A DNA stretch of 64,000 nucleotides. Origin: Pseudomonas sp. FP1742. Its GTDB lineage: Bacteria; Pseudomonadota; Gammaproteobacteria; Pseudomonadales; Pseudomonadaceae. Location of the stretch: the NCBI RefSeq assembly GCF_030687145.1, contig NZ_CP117460.1, forward strand, positions 5,518,001 to 5,582,000. Direction: 5' to 3'. This document shows, piece after piece, positions 35,709 through 44,365 of the stretch. The position numbers and the translations under genes were made by a program. Below the pieces are notes generated by a model. That model saw nothing but the letters and a program-made list of their open reading frames with translations. It had not been told where the DNA came from and did not search any database. Position 1 is the first letter of the stretch, and the number at the start of each line of letters is the position of its first letter.

Positions 35709-36491
35709 TCAATGGACGTCTTTCCAGTATTCACGCTTGAGCAAGTAAGCGAATACGAAGAAGAACGCCAGGTACAGCAACACATAGGTACCGATGCGCT
35801 GATGCTGCAGCTTCACCGGGTTGGCCGAATAGGCCAGGAAGGTCACCAGATTCTTGACCTTCTCGTTGAACTGCTCTTCGGTCAGCGTGCCGGTTTTCGG
35901 CAATACAGTCAGCTGATCGCACGCCTCATGGGTCAAGGCGGTGCCGGTCAGAGGATCGTATTGCTTCTTACCTTCGTCGACGACTTGAATCTGTTTACAG
36001 CCTACCACCTGACGACCCTGCAAGCCGACCAGAACATTAGGCATGCCGACGTTCGGGAACACCTTGTTGTTCACACCCCATGGGCGCGACGGGTCTTCAT
36101 AGAACGAACGCAGGTAGCCGTAGAGCCAGTCAGTGCCACGCACACGAGCCACCAGGGTCAGGTCGGGCGGCGCCGCACCGAACCAGGCCTTGGCGTCAGC
36201 CGGCTGCATGCCGATGCTCATGTGGTCGCCAATCTTGGCGCCAGTGAACACCAGTTTCTCGAGCATCAGCTCATGAGGAATGCCGAGGTCATCGGCGACA
36301 CGCTCGTAGCGCTGGAACTTGGCACTGTGGCAGCCCATGCAGTAGTTGGCGAATGTACGCGCGCCGTCTTGCATGGCGGCTTTGTCGGAAACGTCGATGT
36401 CGACCTTTTCCAGCTCGGGCCCACCCGGTTCGGCCGCAAAGGACAGTACAGGCATCGCCGCAAGAATCAGTACAGCAAATAGCTTTTTCAT
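35709..36491 (-). CDS. petC: Cytochrome c1 subunit of the bc1 complex
   Basis: Its 260 residues start at MKKLFAVLILAAM; the ATG overlaps the petB stop. A cleaved signal peptide (about 20 residues) is followed by the c-type heme site YCMGCHSAKF and a C-terminal membrane anchor (YVLLYLAFFFVFAYLLKREYW). It passes electrons from the Rieske protein to soluble cytochromes. An extended start inside petB is not credible. Confidence 0.96.
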   Translation of the reverse strand: MKKLFAVLILAAMPVLSFAAEPGGPELEKVDIDVSDKAAMQDGARTFANYCMGCHSAKFQRYERVADDLGIPHELMLEKLVFTGAKIGDHMSIGMQPADAKAWFGAAPPDLTLVARVRGTDWLYGYLRSFYEDPSRPWGVNNKVFPNVGMPNVLVGLQGRQVVGCKQIQVVDEGKKQYDPLTGTALTHEACDQLTVLPKTGTLTEEQFNEKVKNLVTFLAYSANPVKLQHQRIGTYVLLYLAFFFVFAYLLKREYWKDVH

Positions 36492-37705
36492 CAGCCAGTC
36501 ACCCTTTCCGGAACCGGTTTGGTCTTCTCGAGCCTGGTGTAGAACGGCATCAGAATGAAGTAGGCGAAGTACAGGAAGGTACATACCTGCGACAGCAACG
36601 TACGCTCCGGGGTAGGCGCCATGACACCCAGCCAACCAAGAATCAGGAAGGAGATGCAGAACACCCAGAGCCAGATCTTGCTCAGCCAGCCCTTGTAGCG
36701 CATGGACTTGACCGGGCTACGGTCAAGCCAGGGCAGGACGAACAGCAAGGCAATCGAAGCACCCATGGCAACAACACCCAGGAGCTTGTCCGGAACCGCC
36801 CGCAGAATCGCGTAGAACGGTGTGAAGTACCAGACCGGAGCGATGTGCACAGGAGTCTTGAAGGCATTCGCCACTTCAAAGTTCGGCTTCTCGAGGAAGT
36901 AGCCGCCCATTTCCGGGAAGAAGAATACGATCGTGCAGAAGATGAACAGGAACACCACCACGCCGACGATATCTTTCACGGTGTAGTACGGGTGGAAGGC
37001 AATGCCGTCCAGCGGTACGCCGTTTTCGTCTTTGTGTTTCTTGATGTCCACGCCGTCCGGGTTGTTCGAACCGACTTCGTGCAGCGCCAGAATGTGCAGT
37101 ACCACCAGACCGAGGATCACGATCGGCAAGGCCACCACATGCAGGGCGAAGAAGCGGTTCAGGGTAATACCGGAAATCAGGTAGTCACCACGGATCCACT
37201 GGGTCAGGTCGTTACCGATGACCGGGATCGCACCGAACAGCGAGATGATCACCTGGGCACCCCAGTAGGACATCTGGCCCCACGGCAGCAGGTAACCCAT
37301 GAAGGCTTCAGCCATCAGCGCCAGGTAGATCAGCATGCCGAACACCCACACCAGCTCGCGCGGCTTCTGGTACGAACCGTAGAGCAGGCCACGGAACATG
37401 TGCAGATAAACCACGATGAAGAACGCCGAAGCGCCGGTGGAGTGCAACAGACGCAGGATCGAGCCGTACTCGACGTCGCGCATGATGTATTCGACGGAAG
37501 CAAACGCTTCTTCCGCCGACGGGGTGTAGCTCATGGTCAGCCAGACACCGGTAACGATCTGGTTGACCAGAACGAGCAGCGCCAGGGAGCCAAAGAAATA
37601 GAAGAAGTTGAAGTTCTTCGGGGCGTAATACTTGCTGAGATGGTCTTCCCACATTTTGGTTGCGGGAAAGCGCGCATCAACCCAATCCATGAACTTGCTC
37701 ATCAC
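36491..37705 (-). CDS. petB: Cytochrome b subunit of the bc1 complex
   Basis: This 404-residue membrane protein carries both b hemes. Heme-ligand histidine pairs lie in LHSTGASAFFIVVYLHMFRG and in the later helix with FFALHVVALPIVILG. The quinol-site PDWY-type motif appears as APVWYFTPFYAI, a variant with VWY in place of the usual ExWY/PDWY form. The first two codons are both ATG, and either could be the start. Confidence 0.96.
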   Translation of the reverse strand: MMSKFMDWVDARFPATKMWEDHLSKYYAPKNFNFFYFFGSLALLVLVNQIVTGVWLTMSYTPSAEEAFASVEYIMRDVEYGSILRLLHSTGASAFFIVVYLHMFRGLLYGSYQKPRELVWVFGMLIYLALMAEAFMGYLLPWGQMSYWGAQVIISLFGAIPVIGNDLTQWIRGDYLISGITLNRFFALHVVALPIVILGLVVLHILALHEVGSNNPDGVDIKKHKDENGVPLDGIAFHPYYTVKDIVGVVVFLFIFCTIVFFFPEMGGYFLEKPNFEVANAFKTPVHIAPVWYFTPFYAILRAVPDKLLGVVAMGASIALLFVLPWLDRSPVKSMRYKGWLSKIWLWVFCISFLILGWLGVMAPTPERTLLSQVCTFLYFAYFILMPFYTRLEKTKPVPERVTG

Positions 37706-38295
37706 GCTTTCTCCGTATCGACGCCAATGACAATGATGTCATCGGTCTCATAGGAATGCGGGGGAACTGGCAGGTTCAAAGGCGCGGGTTGCGACTTGTA
37801 GACGCGGCCAGCCAAATCGTAGTGGGAACCGTGGCAAGGGCAGAAGTAGCCCCCGACCCAATCCTTGCCCAGATCGGCAGGTGCCACTTCCGGACGGAAG
37901 GTCGGTGAGCACCCCAGGTGAGTACAGATACCGATCAGCAGCAGGACTTGCGGCTTGATCGAACGCGTTTGCGGGTCGACATAAGCCGGTTGTGTCGAGT
38001 TCTTGGAGGTGGGGTCAGACAACTGGCCCTCGATCTTTTTCAGATTCCCCAGGATTTCCTCGGTACGGCGGACGATGAACACCGGCTGGCCGCGCCACTC
38101 AGCAATCATTTGCTGACCTGGCTCGATTTTGCTGACATTCACTTTCACCGGTGCACCTGCGGCTTTCGCCTTGGCACTGGGAAACCATGACCCCACGAAC
38201 GGGACCGCAGCCCCCACCGCTCCTGCAGCACCCACCACGGATGTGGCTGCTACCAAGAAGCGACGCCGGCCTGCATTCACGCCGTCATTGCTCAT
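37702..38295 (-). CDS. petA: Rieske iron-sulfur subunit of the bc1 complex
   Basis: It is 197 residues long. A Tat-type signal anchor with the twin arginine in GRRRFLVAATSVVG is followed by the globular Rieske domain. The 2Fe-2S ligands are in CTHLGCSPTF and YFCPCHGSHYD. It is the first gene of petABC, with GGAGAGG before the ATG. The three genes overlap, consistent with assembly in equal amounts. Confidence 0.97.
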   Translation of the reverse strand: MSNDGVNAGRRRFLVAATSVVGAAGAVGAAVPFVGSWFPSAKAKAAGAPVKVNVSKIEPGQQMIAEWRGQPVFIVRRTEEILGNLKKIEGQLSDPTSKNSTQPAYVDPQTRSIKPQVLLLIGICTHLGCSPTFRPEVAPADLGKDWVGGYFCPCHGSHYDLAGRVYKSQPAPLNLPVPPHSYETDDIIVIGVDTEKA

Positions 38296-38505
38296 TCAGT
38301 CCTCTCCCATCAGCTTTGTGGCCTGTTAAATCAGGCGTCTACTAAGTAAAAATCTGAACTTATAAAAATTTTGCCGAATGGTAATGAAAAGCCCCAATTC
38401 TGACAAGGTAATTACCGAAGGGCTCCACTGCCAAGCCTTGCAGTATAGGGCCTCTGCGGATGTGGCAAGTTGTCACAGCGTAATTCCCTGATAAATCGCG
38501 CCCAT

Positions 38506-38545
38506 AAAAAAACGCCCAGCTTCGCGAGAAGCTGGGCGTTCTTTT
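38506..38545 (-). terminator. Terminator after rpsI
   Basis: AACGCCCAGCTTC-GCGA-GAAGCTGGGCGTT is a perfect 13-bp hairpin with an A run on its left side (U tract on the minus strand) and a partial T run on the right. Confidence 0.92.
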
Positions 38546-38561
38546 TGAACGTGAAAGCGAA

Positions 38562-38954
38562 TTAACGCTTCGAGTACTGCGGACGCTTACGCGCTTTACG
38601 CAGACCGACTTTCTTACGTTCAACTTCACGTGCATCGCGGGTTACGAAGCCGGCTTTGCGCAGAGCACCGCGCAGAGTTTCGTCGTAGTCCATCAGAGCG
38701 CGAGTGATACCGTGGCGGATTGCGCCAGCTTGACCACTTACACCACCGCCGATCACGGTGACGTAGATGTCGAACTTCTCGACAGTCTCAGTCAATTCCA
38801 GCGGCTGACGAACTACCATGCGGGCAGTTTCGCGGCCGAAGAAATTATCCAGCGAACGGTTGTTGATGGAGATGTTACCAGTGCCCGGACGCAGGAAAAC
38901 GCGTGCGGTTGCAGTCTTGCGACGGCCAGTGCCGTAATTTTGAGTCGCCGACAT
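38562..38954 (-). CDS. rpsI: 30S ribosomal protein S9
   Basis: It has 130 residues. The N-terminal [15 protein letters not shown] and the basic C-terminal tail [17 protein letters not shown], which reaches the P-site tRNA, are diagnostic. It is cotranscribed with rplM, which ends 14 bases upstream. Confidence 0.99.
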   Translation of the reverse strand: MSATQNYGTGRRKTATARVFLRPGTGNISINNRSLDNFFGRETARMVVRQPLELTETVEKFDIYVTVIGGGVSGQAGAIRHGITRALMDYDETLRGALRKAGFVTRDAREVERKKVGLRKARKRPQYSKR

Positions 38955-38968
38955 AATGAACTATTCCG

Positions 38969-39397
38969 TTAAAACTTCAGTTCTTGGGGCTGCTGAGCAG
39001 TATGAGGGTGAGCAGCGCCCGCATAGACTTTCAGCTTACGATACATGTCGCGACCCAGCGGGTTCTTAGGCAGCATGCCTTTGACCGCGGTCTCGATCAC
39101 GCGCTCAGGGGCTTTAGCGATCAGCTTTTCGAAGTTGATCGACTTGATGCCGCCCGGGAAACCGGAGTGGGAGTAGTACATTTTGTCAGTGGTTTTAGCG
39201 CCAGTAACACGTACTTGCTCGGCGTTGATTACGACGATGTAGTCGCCGGTGTCAACGTGAGGAGTGTACTCAGCCTTGTGCTTGCCACGCAGACGGCTCG
39301 CGATTTCAGTGGCCAGACGACCCAGGGTCTGACCAGCAGCGTCGACGACAAACCAGTCGCGCTTTACTGTTTCCGGTTTAGCAGTAAAAGTTTTCAT
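38969..39397 (-). CDS. rplM: 50S ribosomal protein L13
   Basis: It has 142 residues and is diagnostic from [34 protein letters not shown] and [20 protein letters not shown]. It is the first gene of the rplM-rpsI operon, preceded by a good promoter and a short leader of about 35 bases. Confidence 0.99.
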   Translation of the reverse strand: MKTFTAKPETVKRDWFVVDAAGQTLGRLATEIASRLRGKHKAEYTPHVDTGDYIVVINAEQVRVTGAKTTDKMYYSHSGFPGGIKSINFEKLIAKAPERVIETAVKGMLPKNPLGRDMYRKLKVYAGAAHPHTAQQPQELKF

Positions 39398-39438
39398 TCT
39401 TTATAGCCTCAGGGGCCGCCCTGTAAATTAGACGGCGG

Positions 39439-39467
39439 ATCTTACTGAATAGTGCGTACTTTGACAA
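39439..39467 (-). promoter_or_regulatory. sigma70-type promoter of rplM-rpsI
   Basis: On the minus strand, TTGTCA (39467-39462) and TAAGAT (39444-39439) are 17 bp apart. The predicted start lies near 39432, about 35 bases before the rplM ATG. Confidence 0.7.
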
Positions 39468-39642
39468 GTCAAAGGCAGCCGGATACAGACGCTTTCGGGG
39501 GCTCGGGTCGGCGCGTCCGTTCAACGGCAAGATTCTTCGGCGGCGGCGCATCACTTCCACTGCAGAAAGAGGTGCGCAATTATGCAGATTGCGAAAAATA
39601 TTTCAACCTGCTTTTATGATTGTTTTGCCCAAGGAGCACCCG

Positions 39643-40683
39643 ATGGACTATCGCCAGCTAGGCCGTACCGATCTGAACGTGAGTGCACTCTGCCTCGGCA
39701 CCATGACCTGGGGCGAGCAAAACAGCGAGGCTGAAGCCTTCGCCCAGATCGAACGGGCCAAGAGCGCCGGGATCAATTTCATCGACACCGCCGAAATGTA
39801 CCCGGTACCGCCCAAGGCCGAAACCTACGCCACCACCGAACGTTACATCGGCAACTATTTCAAAAGCCGCGGTGACCGCGCCGACTGGATCCTGGCGAGC
39901 AAGATCGCTGGCCCCGGCAACACCATCGATTACATTCGCGACAAAAACCTGCGGCACAACCGCCAACACATCAGCGAAGCCGTGGACGCCAGTCTCAAGC
40001 GCTTGCAGACCGATTACATCGACCTCTATCAACTGCACTGGCCGGAACGCAGCACCAATTTCTTCGGTCAGCTGGGTTACAAACACAAGATCGAAGCCAA
40101 TCTAACGCCACTGGAAGACACCCTCGAAGCGCTGGACGAGCAGGTCAAGGCCGGCAAGATCCGCCACATCGGCCTGTCCAATGAAACCCCGTGGGGCACC
40201 ATGCGCTTCCTCGCCCTCGCCGAAGCCCGTGGCTGGCCACGCGCGGTGTCGATCCAGAACCCCTACAACCTGCTCAATCGCAGCTTCGAAGTCGGCCTGG
40301 CGGAGATCGCGATCCGCGAACAATGCGGTCTGCTCGCCTACTCACCCTTGGCGTTCGGCTTCCTGTCGGGCAAATACGAAGGTGGCGCGCGCCCGCCCAA
40401 AGGTCGCCTGAGCCTCTACAGCCGCTTCAGCCGCTATTTCAACCCACAGTCGGAAGCAGCGTGCAGTCGTTACGTGGCACTGGCCCGTAAACACGGCCTG
40501 GACCCGGCGCAGATGGCGCTGGCGTTCGTCACACAACAGCCATTCGTGACCAGCAACATCATTGGCGCCACCACGCTTGAGCAACTGGACAGCAACATTG
40601 CCAGTGTCGATTTGAAGCTGTCGGATGAAGTGCTGGCAGGCATTGAGGCGATTCACCAGGATCAGCCGAATCCTGCGCCGTAA
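39643..40683 (+). CDS. NADP(H)-dependent aldo/keto reductase (Tas-like)
   Basis: This is a 346-residue TIM-barrel oxidoreductase. The start at MDYRQLGRTDLNVS has AAGGAG seven bases upstream; an open frame further up lacks one. Catalytic tetrad residues are visible: FIDTAEMYP (Asp, Tyr), ASKIAG (Lys) and YQLHWPE (His). The N-terminal CLGTMTWGEQN and the long loop resemble E. coli Tas. The natural substrate is unknown. Similar genes sit at this spot (after rplM-rpsI) in other pseudomonads. Confidence 0.92.
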   Translation: MDYRQLGRTDLNVSALCLGTMTWGEQNSEAEAFAQIERAKSAGINFIDTAEMYPVPPKAETYATTERYIGNYFKSRGDRADWILASKIAGPGNTIDYIRDKNLRHNRQHISEAVDASLKRLQTDYIDLYQLHWPERSTNFFGQLGYKHKIEANLTPLEDTLEALDEQVKAGKIRHIGLSNETPWGTMRFLALAEARGWPRAVSIQNPYNLLNRSFEVGLAEIAIREQCGLLAYSPLAFGFLSGKYEGGARPPKGRLSLYSRFSRYFNPQSEAACSRYVALARKHGLDPAQMALAFVTQQPFVTSNIIGATTLEQLDSNIASVDLKLSDEVLAGIEAIHQDQPNPAP

Positions 40684-40694
40684 CTTACGTCGAC

Positions 40695-40725
40695 GATCGT
40701 TCCCACGCAGAGCATGGGAACGATC
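40695..40725. repeat. Palindromic repeat of the GATCGTTCCCA type
   Basis: GATCGTTCCCA-N9-TGGGAACGATC is a perfect 11-bp inverted repeat between two converging genes. Elements of this sequence recur in P. fluorescens-group intergenic regions, as I recall; only one copy is in this window. It could double as a terminator, but no T run follows on either strand. Confidence 0.65.
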
Positions 40726-40733
40726 ACGCTGCA

Positions 40734-41870
40734 TTACAGCGACCGCGCAATAATCTCCTTCATGATTTCATTGGTCCCGGCATAGATCCGCTGCACCCGC
40801 GCATCCGCCCATGCCCGGGCGATCGGGTATTCCCACATGAAGCCGTAACCGCCATGCAACTGCACGCATTCGTCGAGCACCTTGCATTGCAGGTCGGTGC
40901 CCCAGTACTTGGCCATCGCCGCCGTCGGCACGTCGAGCTTGCCTTGCAGATGCAGTTCCAGGCAACGATCGACGAAGACCCGGCCGATCTGGATCTCGGT
41001 CGCCATTTCAGCGAGCTTGAAGCGGGTATTCTGGAAGTCGGCGATAGCCTTGCCGAACGCCTTGCGCTCACGGGTGTAATCCAGCGTCCATTGCAACGCC
41101 GCTTCGGCTGACGCCAAGCCACCCACCGCGACCGTCAAGCGCTCCTGCGGCAACTCTTGCATCAGGTAAGCGAAGCCCATCCCGGCCTGGCCCAGCAGGT
41201 TTTCCTTGGGCACTCGAACGTCCTGAAAGAACAGCTCCGAGGTGTCTTGAGCCTTCATGCCGACCTTTTCCAGACGCTTGCCCTTGGCGAAACCCGGCGT
41301 GTTGGCCTCCACCAGAAACAGACTGGTGCCCTTCGCCCCCGCCTTGGGATCAGTCTTGGCCACAACGATCACCAGGTCAGCCAGAAAGCCGTTGGTGATG
41401 AAGGTCTTCGAACCGTTGATCACGTATTCGTCACCCTCCAGCACGGCGGTGGTTTTCACCCCTTGCAGATCGGAACCGGCACCCGGCTCGGTCATGGCAA
41501 TGGCCGTCACCATTTCGCCAGACACCAGCTTGGGCAGGTATTTGTGCTTCAGCGCTTCACTGCCGTAATGCAGGATGTAAGGCGCAACAATGTCCGAATG
41601 GAGAGAAAAGCCGATCCCGGTCAACCCCAGGCGGCCGATCTCCTCGATCACCACCGTGCTGTAGAGAAAGTCAGCGCCCAGCCCGCCGTATTCTTCCGGC
41701 AGATGGGAACAGAGCATCCCCGCCTCCCCCGCCTTGTTCCAGAGATTGCGGTCGATATAGCCTTGTTTTTCCCATTGCCCATGGAACGGCAAGGCCTCTT
41801 TTTCGAGGAACGTTCGCACGCTGTCGCGAAAAAGTTCGTGGTCGGGGCTGAACAAGGTTCTGGGGATCAT
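40734..41870 (-). CDS. Acyl-CoA dehydrogenase
   Basis: This 378-residue FAD enzyme of the acyl-CoA dehydrogenase family has the signature AIAMTEPGAGSDLQG. The catalytic glutamate lies in the C-terminal IYAGTNEIMKEIIARSL, and the FAD/tetramer region is CVQLHGGYGFMWEYPIARAWADARV. It resembles the short- or branched-chain (long-chain-like) group, but the chain length accepted is not readable. It is divergent from a GlxA-type regulator, 145 bases apart, which may control it. Confidence 0.93.
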   Translation of the reverse strand: MIPRTLFSPDHELFRDSVRTFLEKEALPFHGQWEKQGYIDRNLWNKAGEAGMLCSHLPEEYGGLGADFLYSTVVIEEIGRLGLTGIGFSLHSDIVAPYILHYGSEALKHKYLPKLVSGEMVTAIAMTEPGAGSDLQGVKTTAVLEGDEYVINGSKTFITNGFLADLVIVVAKTDPKAGAKGTSLFLVEANTPGFAKGKRLEKVGMKAQDTSELFFQDVRVPKENLLGQAGMGFAYLMQELPQERLTVAVGGLASAEAALQWTLDYTRERKAFGKAIADFQNTRFKLAEMATEIQIGRVFVDRCLELHLQGKLDVPTAAMAKYWGTDLQCKVLDECVQLHGGYGFMWEYPIARAWADARVQRIYAGTNEIMKEIIARSL

Positions 41871-42015
41871 GCGGCACCTGTCGTTATTGTTAGACGGAAT
41901 TGACCTTCAGAGACTAAGCCTCGCTTCCGATACAGGACACTGGACACATCCGACAAAAAATAAGACGATCCAGCCGTCTGGTGACCACTTTCCCCTATAA
42001 AAATAAAGTTGAATT

Positions 42016-43011
42016 ATGTCTAACCAAGTCTCAAAGCCCTTGCGGCGCGTCAGTATCCTGGCTATCGACCGGGTTTTCGCTTCCACCCTCATGCAAGCCA
42101 AGGATTTCTTCCACCTGGCCAGCCTGCGCTATGGCAAACAACTGGGCCAAGGCCTGACACCGGCGTTTGAAACCCGGTTGGTCAGCCCCGACGGCAAACC
42201 GGTGAACAGCTTCAGCGACGTGATCATGCCGGTGGACGGCGGCCTGGAAAATGCCGATGTCATCATCCTCCCCGCCTTCTGGGACGATTTCGACACTCTA
42301 TGCAAACGTTATCCACAGGTCCTGCCATGGCTGCGCGAGCAACACGCCCGTGGCGCCGTGCTTTGCGGCGAGGCCACGGGGGTGTTCTGGCTCGCCGAAG
42401 CCGGGCTGCTCAACGGCAAGGAAGCGACCACTTACTGGCGTTTCTTCAACGCCTTCGCCGAACGCTTCCCGCAGGTTCAGCTCAATCAGGACAAACACCT
42501 GACCGACGCCGACAACCTGTATTGCGCCGGCGGCACCACCTCGGCCTGTGACCTCTACATTTACCTGATCGAGCGCTTTTGCGGCGCCAACGTCGCCCAG
42601 GCCGTGGCCCGCGACATTCTCTACGAAGTGCAGCGCAGCTATGCGCCGGGACGAATCGGCTTCGGCGGGCAAAAACTTCATCAGGACGTGATCATCCTGC
42701 AAATCCAGCATTGGCTCGAAGAGCACTTCGCCGATAAATTCCGCTTCGAAGACGTGGCCCGCGAACACGGCATGAGCATCCGCAACTTCATGCGCCGCTT
42801 CCAGACCGCCACCGGCGACAAGCCGCTGCATTACCTGCAACGGCTGCGCATCGAGACGGCCAAGGGCTTGCTGTCCGGCAGCCGCAAGAGCATCAAGACC
42901 ATCAGCTATGAAGTCGGTTACGACGATGCGAGCTTCTTCGCCCGGCTGTTCCGCCAGCATACGGAGCTGTCGCCGAACCAGTATCGGCAGCAGTTTCAGC
43001 AGGCGGCTTAA
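42016..43011 (+). CDS. GlxA-type transcriptional regulator (DJ-1/PfpI domain plus AraC HTH)
   Basis: It is 331 residues long. Residues about 10-195 form a class I glutamine amidotransferase-like (DJ-1/PfpI) sensory domain with the cysteine nucleophile position in GAVLCGEATGVFWLAEAGLL. Residues about 225-328 hold two AraC-type helix-turn-helix motifs (FEDVAREHGMSIRNFMRRFQ and ISYEVGYDDASFFARLFRQH). Relatives control amino-acid-derivative catabolism (ArgR, CdhR, GbdR type). The divergent acyl-CoA dehydrogenase gene is the obvious candidate target. Confidence 0.9.
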   Translation: MSNQVSKPLRRVSILAIDRVFASTLMQAKDFFHLASLRYGKQLGQGLTPAFETRLVSPDGKPVNSFSDVIMPVDGGLENADVIILPAFWDDFDTLCKRYPQVLPWLREQHARGAVLCGEATGVFWLAEAGLLNGKEATTYWRFFNAFAERFPQVQLNQDKHLTDADNLYCAGGTTSACDLYIYLIERFCGANVAQAVARDILYEVQRSYAPGRIGFGGQKLHQDVIILQIQHWLEEHFADKFRFEDVAREHGMSIRNFMRRFQTATGDKPLHYLQRLRIETAKGLLSGSRKSIKTISYEVGYDDASFFARLFRQHTELSPNQYRQQFQQAA

Positions 43012-43030
43012 GGACTAGACACAAATCCAA

Positions 43031-43120
43031 TGTGGGAGCGGGCTTGCCCGCGAAAGCGGTGTATCAGTCGACATCAATGTTGAATGTCAGACAGCTTTCG
43101 CGAGCAAGCCCGCTCCCACA
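43031..43120. repeat. REPIN
   Basis: Inverted REP arms: TGTGGGAGCGGGCTTGC...GCGAAAGC on the left and GCTTTCGCGAGCAAGC...CTCCCACA on the right, about 36 bases apart. The arms differ only at one or two internal positions, so this copy looks intact. It sits between two converging genes. Confidence 0.9.
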
Positions 43121-43138
43121 GGAAATCTGCCGCGCATG

Positions 43139-43166
43139 AAAAAGGCCTGCATTGCAGGCCTTTTTC
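43139..43166. terminator. Bidirectional terminator between the GlxA-type regulator and zapE
   Basis: AAAAAGGCCTGCA-TTGCAGGCCTTTTT is a perfect hairpin with A and T runs, so it can serve both converging genes. Confidence 0.92.
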
Positions 43167-43180
43167 ATTTGCGAAATATC

Positions 43181-44275
43181 TTACGGCTTGTGCGCCCGGG
43201 ACAGGAACTCGTGTGATTGCATCTCCAGCAAGCGGCTAAGCGTGCGCTGGAACTCGAAGGTCAGGCGACCGCCGGTGTAGAGGTCTTTAAGCTCGACTTC
43301 GGCAGAGATGATCAGCTTCACGTTACGGTCGTAGAACTCGTCGACCATGTTGATAAAACGCCGGGCGATGTCGTCGGTGGTGACACTCATCTGCTCGACA
43401 TTGCTGAGCAACACAGCATGGAAGATCTTGCCCAGCTCGATGTAATCGTTCTGGCTACGTGGGCCGTCGCAGAGCTCGCGGAAGTCGAACCAGGCCACGT
43501 CATCGCAGGTACGCACGGCACGGATTTCACGATTCTCGATCACCAGTACATCGTTCTCGATGGCTGCCGTGCATTCCGGCGTCAGGGCCCGGAAGCTCTT
43601 GCGCAGGCTTTCCTGGGCGGCCTCGTCCAGCGGGAAGTGGAACAGCTCCGCTTGCTCCAGGTGACGCAGACGGTAATCGACGCCGCTGTCGACGTTGACG
43701 ATCTCGGTGTTCTGTTTGATCAGCGCAATGGCCGGCAGGAAGCGCGCTCGTTGCAGACCGTCCTTGTACAGACCGTCCGGCACGATGTTCGAGGTCGCGA
43801 CCAGGGTCACGCCGTTCTTGAACAGCTCTTCCATCAGCGTGCCCAGGATCATGGCGTCGGTGATGTCGGAGACGAAAAACTCATCGAAACAAATCACTCG
43901 CGATTCGTCGGAGAAACGCTTGGCGATGATGGTCAGCGGGTTTTTCTCGCCGCCCAGCGTCTTCATTTCTTCGTGTACGCGCTTCATGAAGCGGTGGAAG
44001 TGAGTGCGGGTCTTTTCCTTGAACGGCAGCGCTTCGAAGAAGGTGTCGACCAGGTAAGTCTTGCCGCGACCAACGCCGCCCCAGAAGTACAGACCCTTGA
44101 CCGGCACCTGGTCTTTCTTGCCAAATAGTTTGCCGAGCAGGCCTGGCTTGTTCTGCGAGGCTGCGACCAGATCGTCGTACAGGCGCTGCAAATGACGCAC
44201 CGCCGTTTCCTGGGCTGCATCATGGAAGAATTCCGGGCGTTTCAGATCAGCTTGATATCGTTCTAGGGGCGTCAT
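43181..44275 (-). CDS. zapE: Cell division ATPase ZapE (AFG1 family)
   Basis: This 364-residue AFG1/ZapE-type AAA ATPase associates with the Z ring during constriction. Walker A is FWGGVGRGKTYLVDTFFEAL, Walker B is RVICFDEFFVSDITD, and the sensor segment is TLVATSNIVPDGLYKDGLQR. It lies downstream of trpS with a terminator between them, so it probably has its own promoter. Confidence 0.94.
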   Translation of the reverse strand: MTPLERYQADLKRPEFFHDAAQETAVRHLQRLYDDLVAASQNKPGLLGKLFGKKDQVPVKGLYFWGGVGRGKTYLVDTFFEALPFKEKTRTHFHRFMKRVHEEMKTLGGEKNPLTIIAKRFSDESRVICFDEFFVSDITDAMILGTLMEELFKNGVTLVATSNIVPDGLYKDGLQRARFLPAIALIKQNTEIVNVDSGVDYRLRHLEQAELFHFPLDEAAQESLRKSFRALTPECTAAIENDVLVIENREIRAVRTCDDVAWFDFRELCDGPRSQNDYIELGKIFHAVLLSNVEQMSVTTDDIARRFINMVDEFYDRNVKLIISAEVELKDLYTGGRLTFEFQRTLSRLLEMQSHEFLSRAHKP

Positions 44276-44293
44276 AATTCGTTAGCAAGGCAA

Positions 44294-44327
44294 CAAAAAC
44301 GGGCCGTCACTGTAGCGACGGCCCGTG
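44294..44327 (-). terminator. Terminator after trpS
   Basis: CGGGCCGTC (44300-44308) pairs with GACGGCCCG (44317-44325). On the minus strand the stem is followed by a T run (44299-44296 complement). Confidence 0.85.
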
Positions 44328-44365
44328 GGAATGGCAATCGGCCCTTGGTCGGACCGAGCCGTTGG

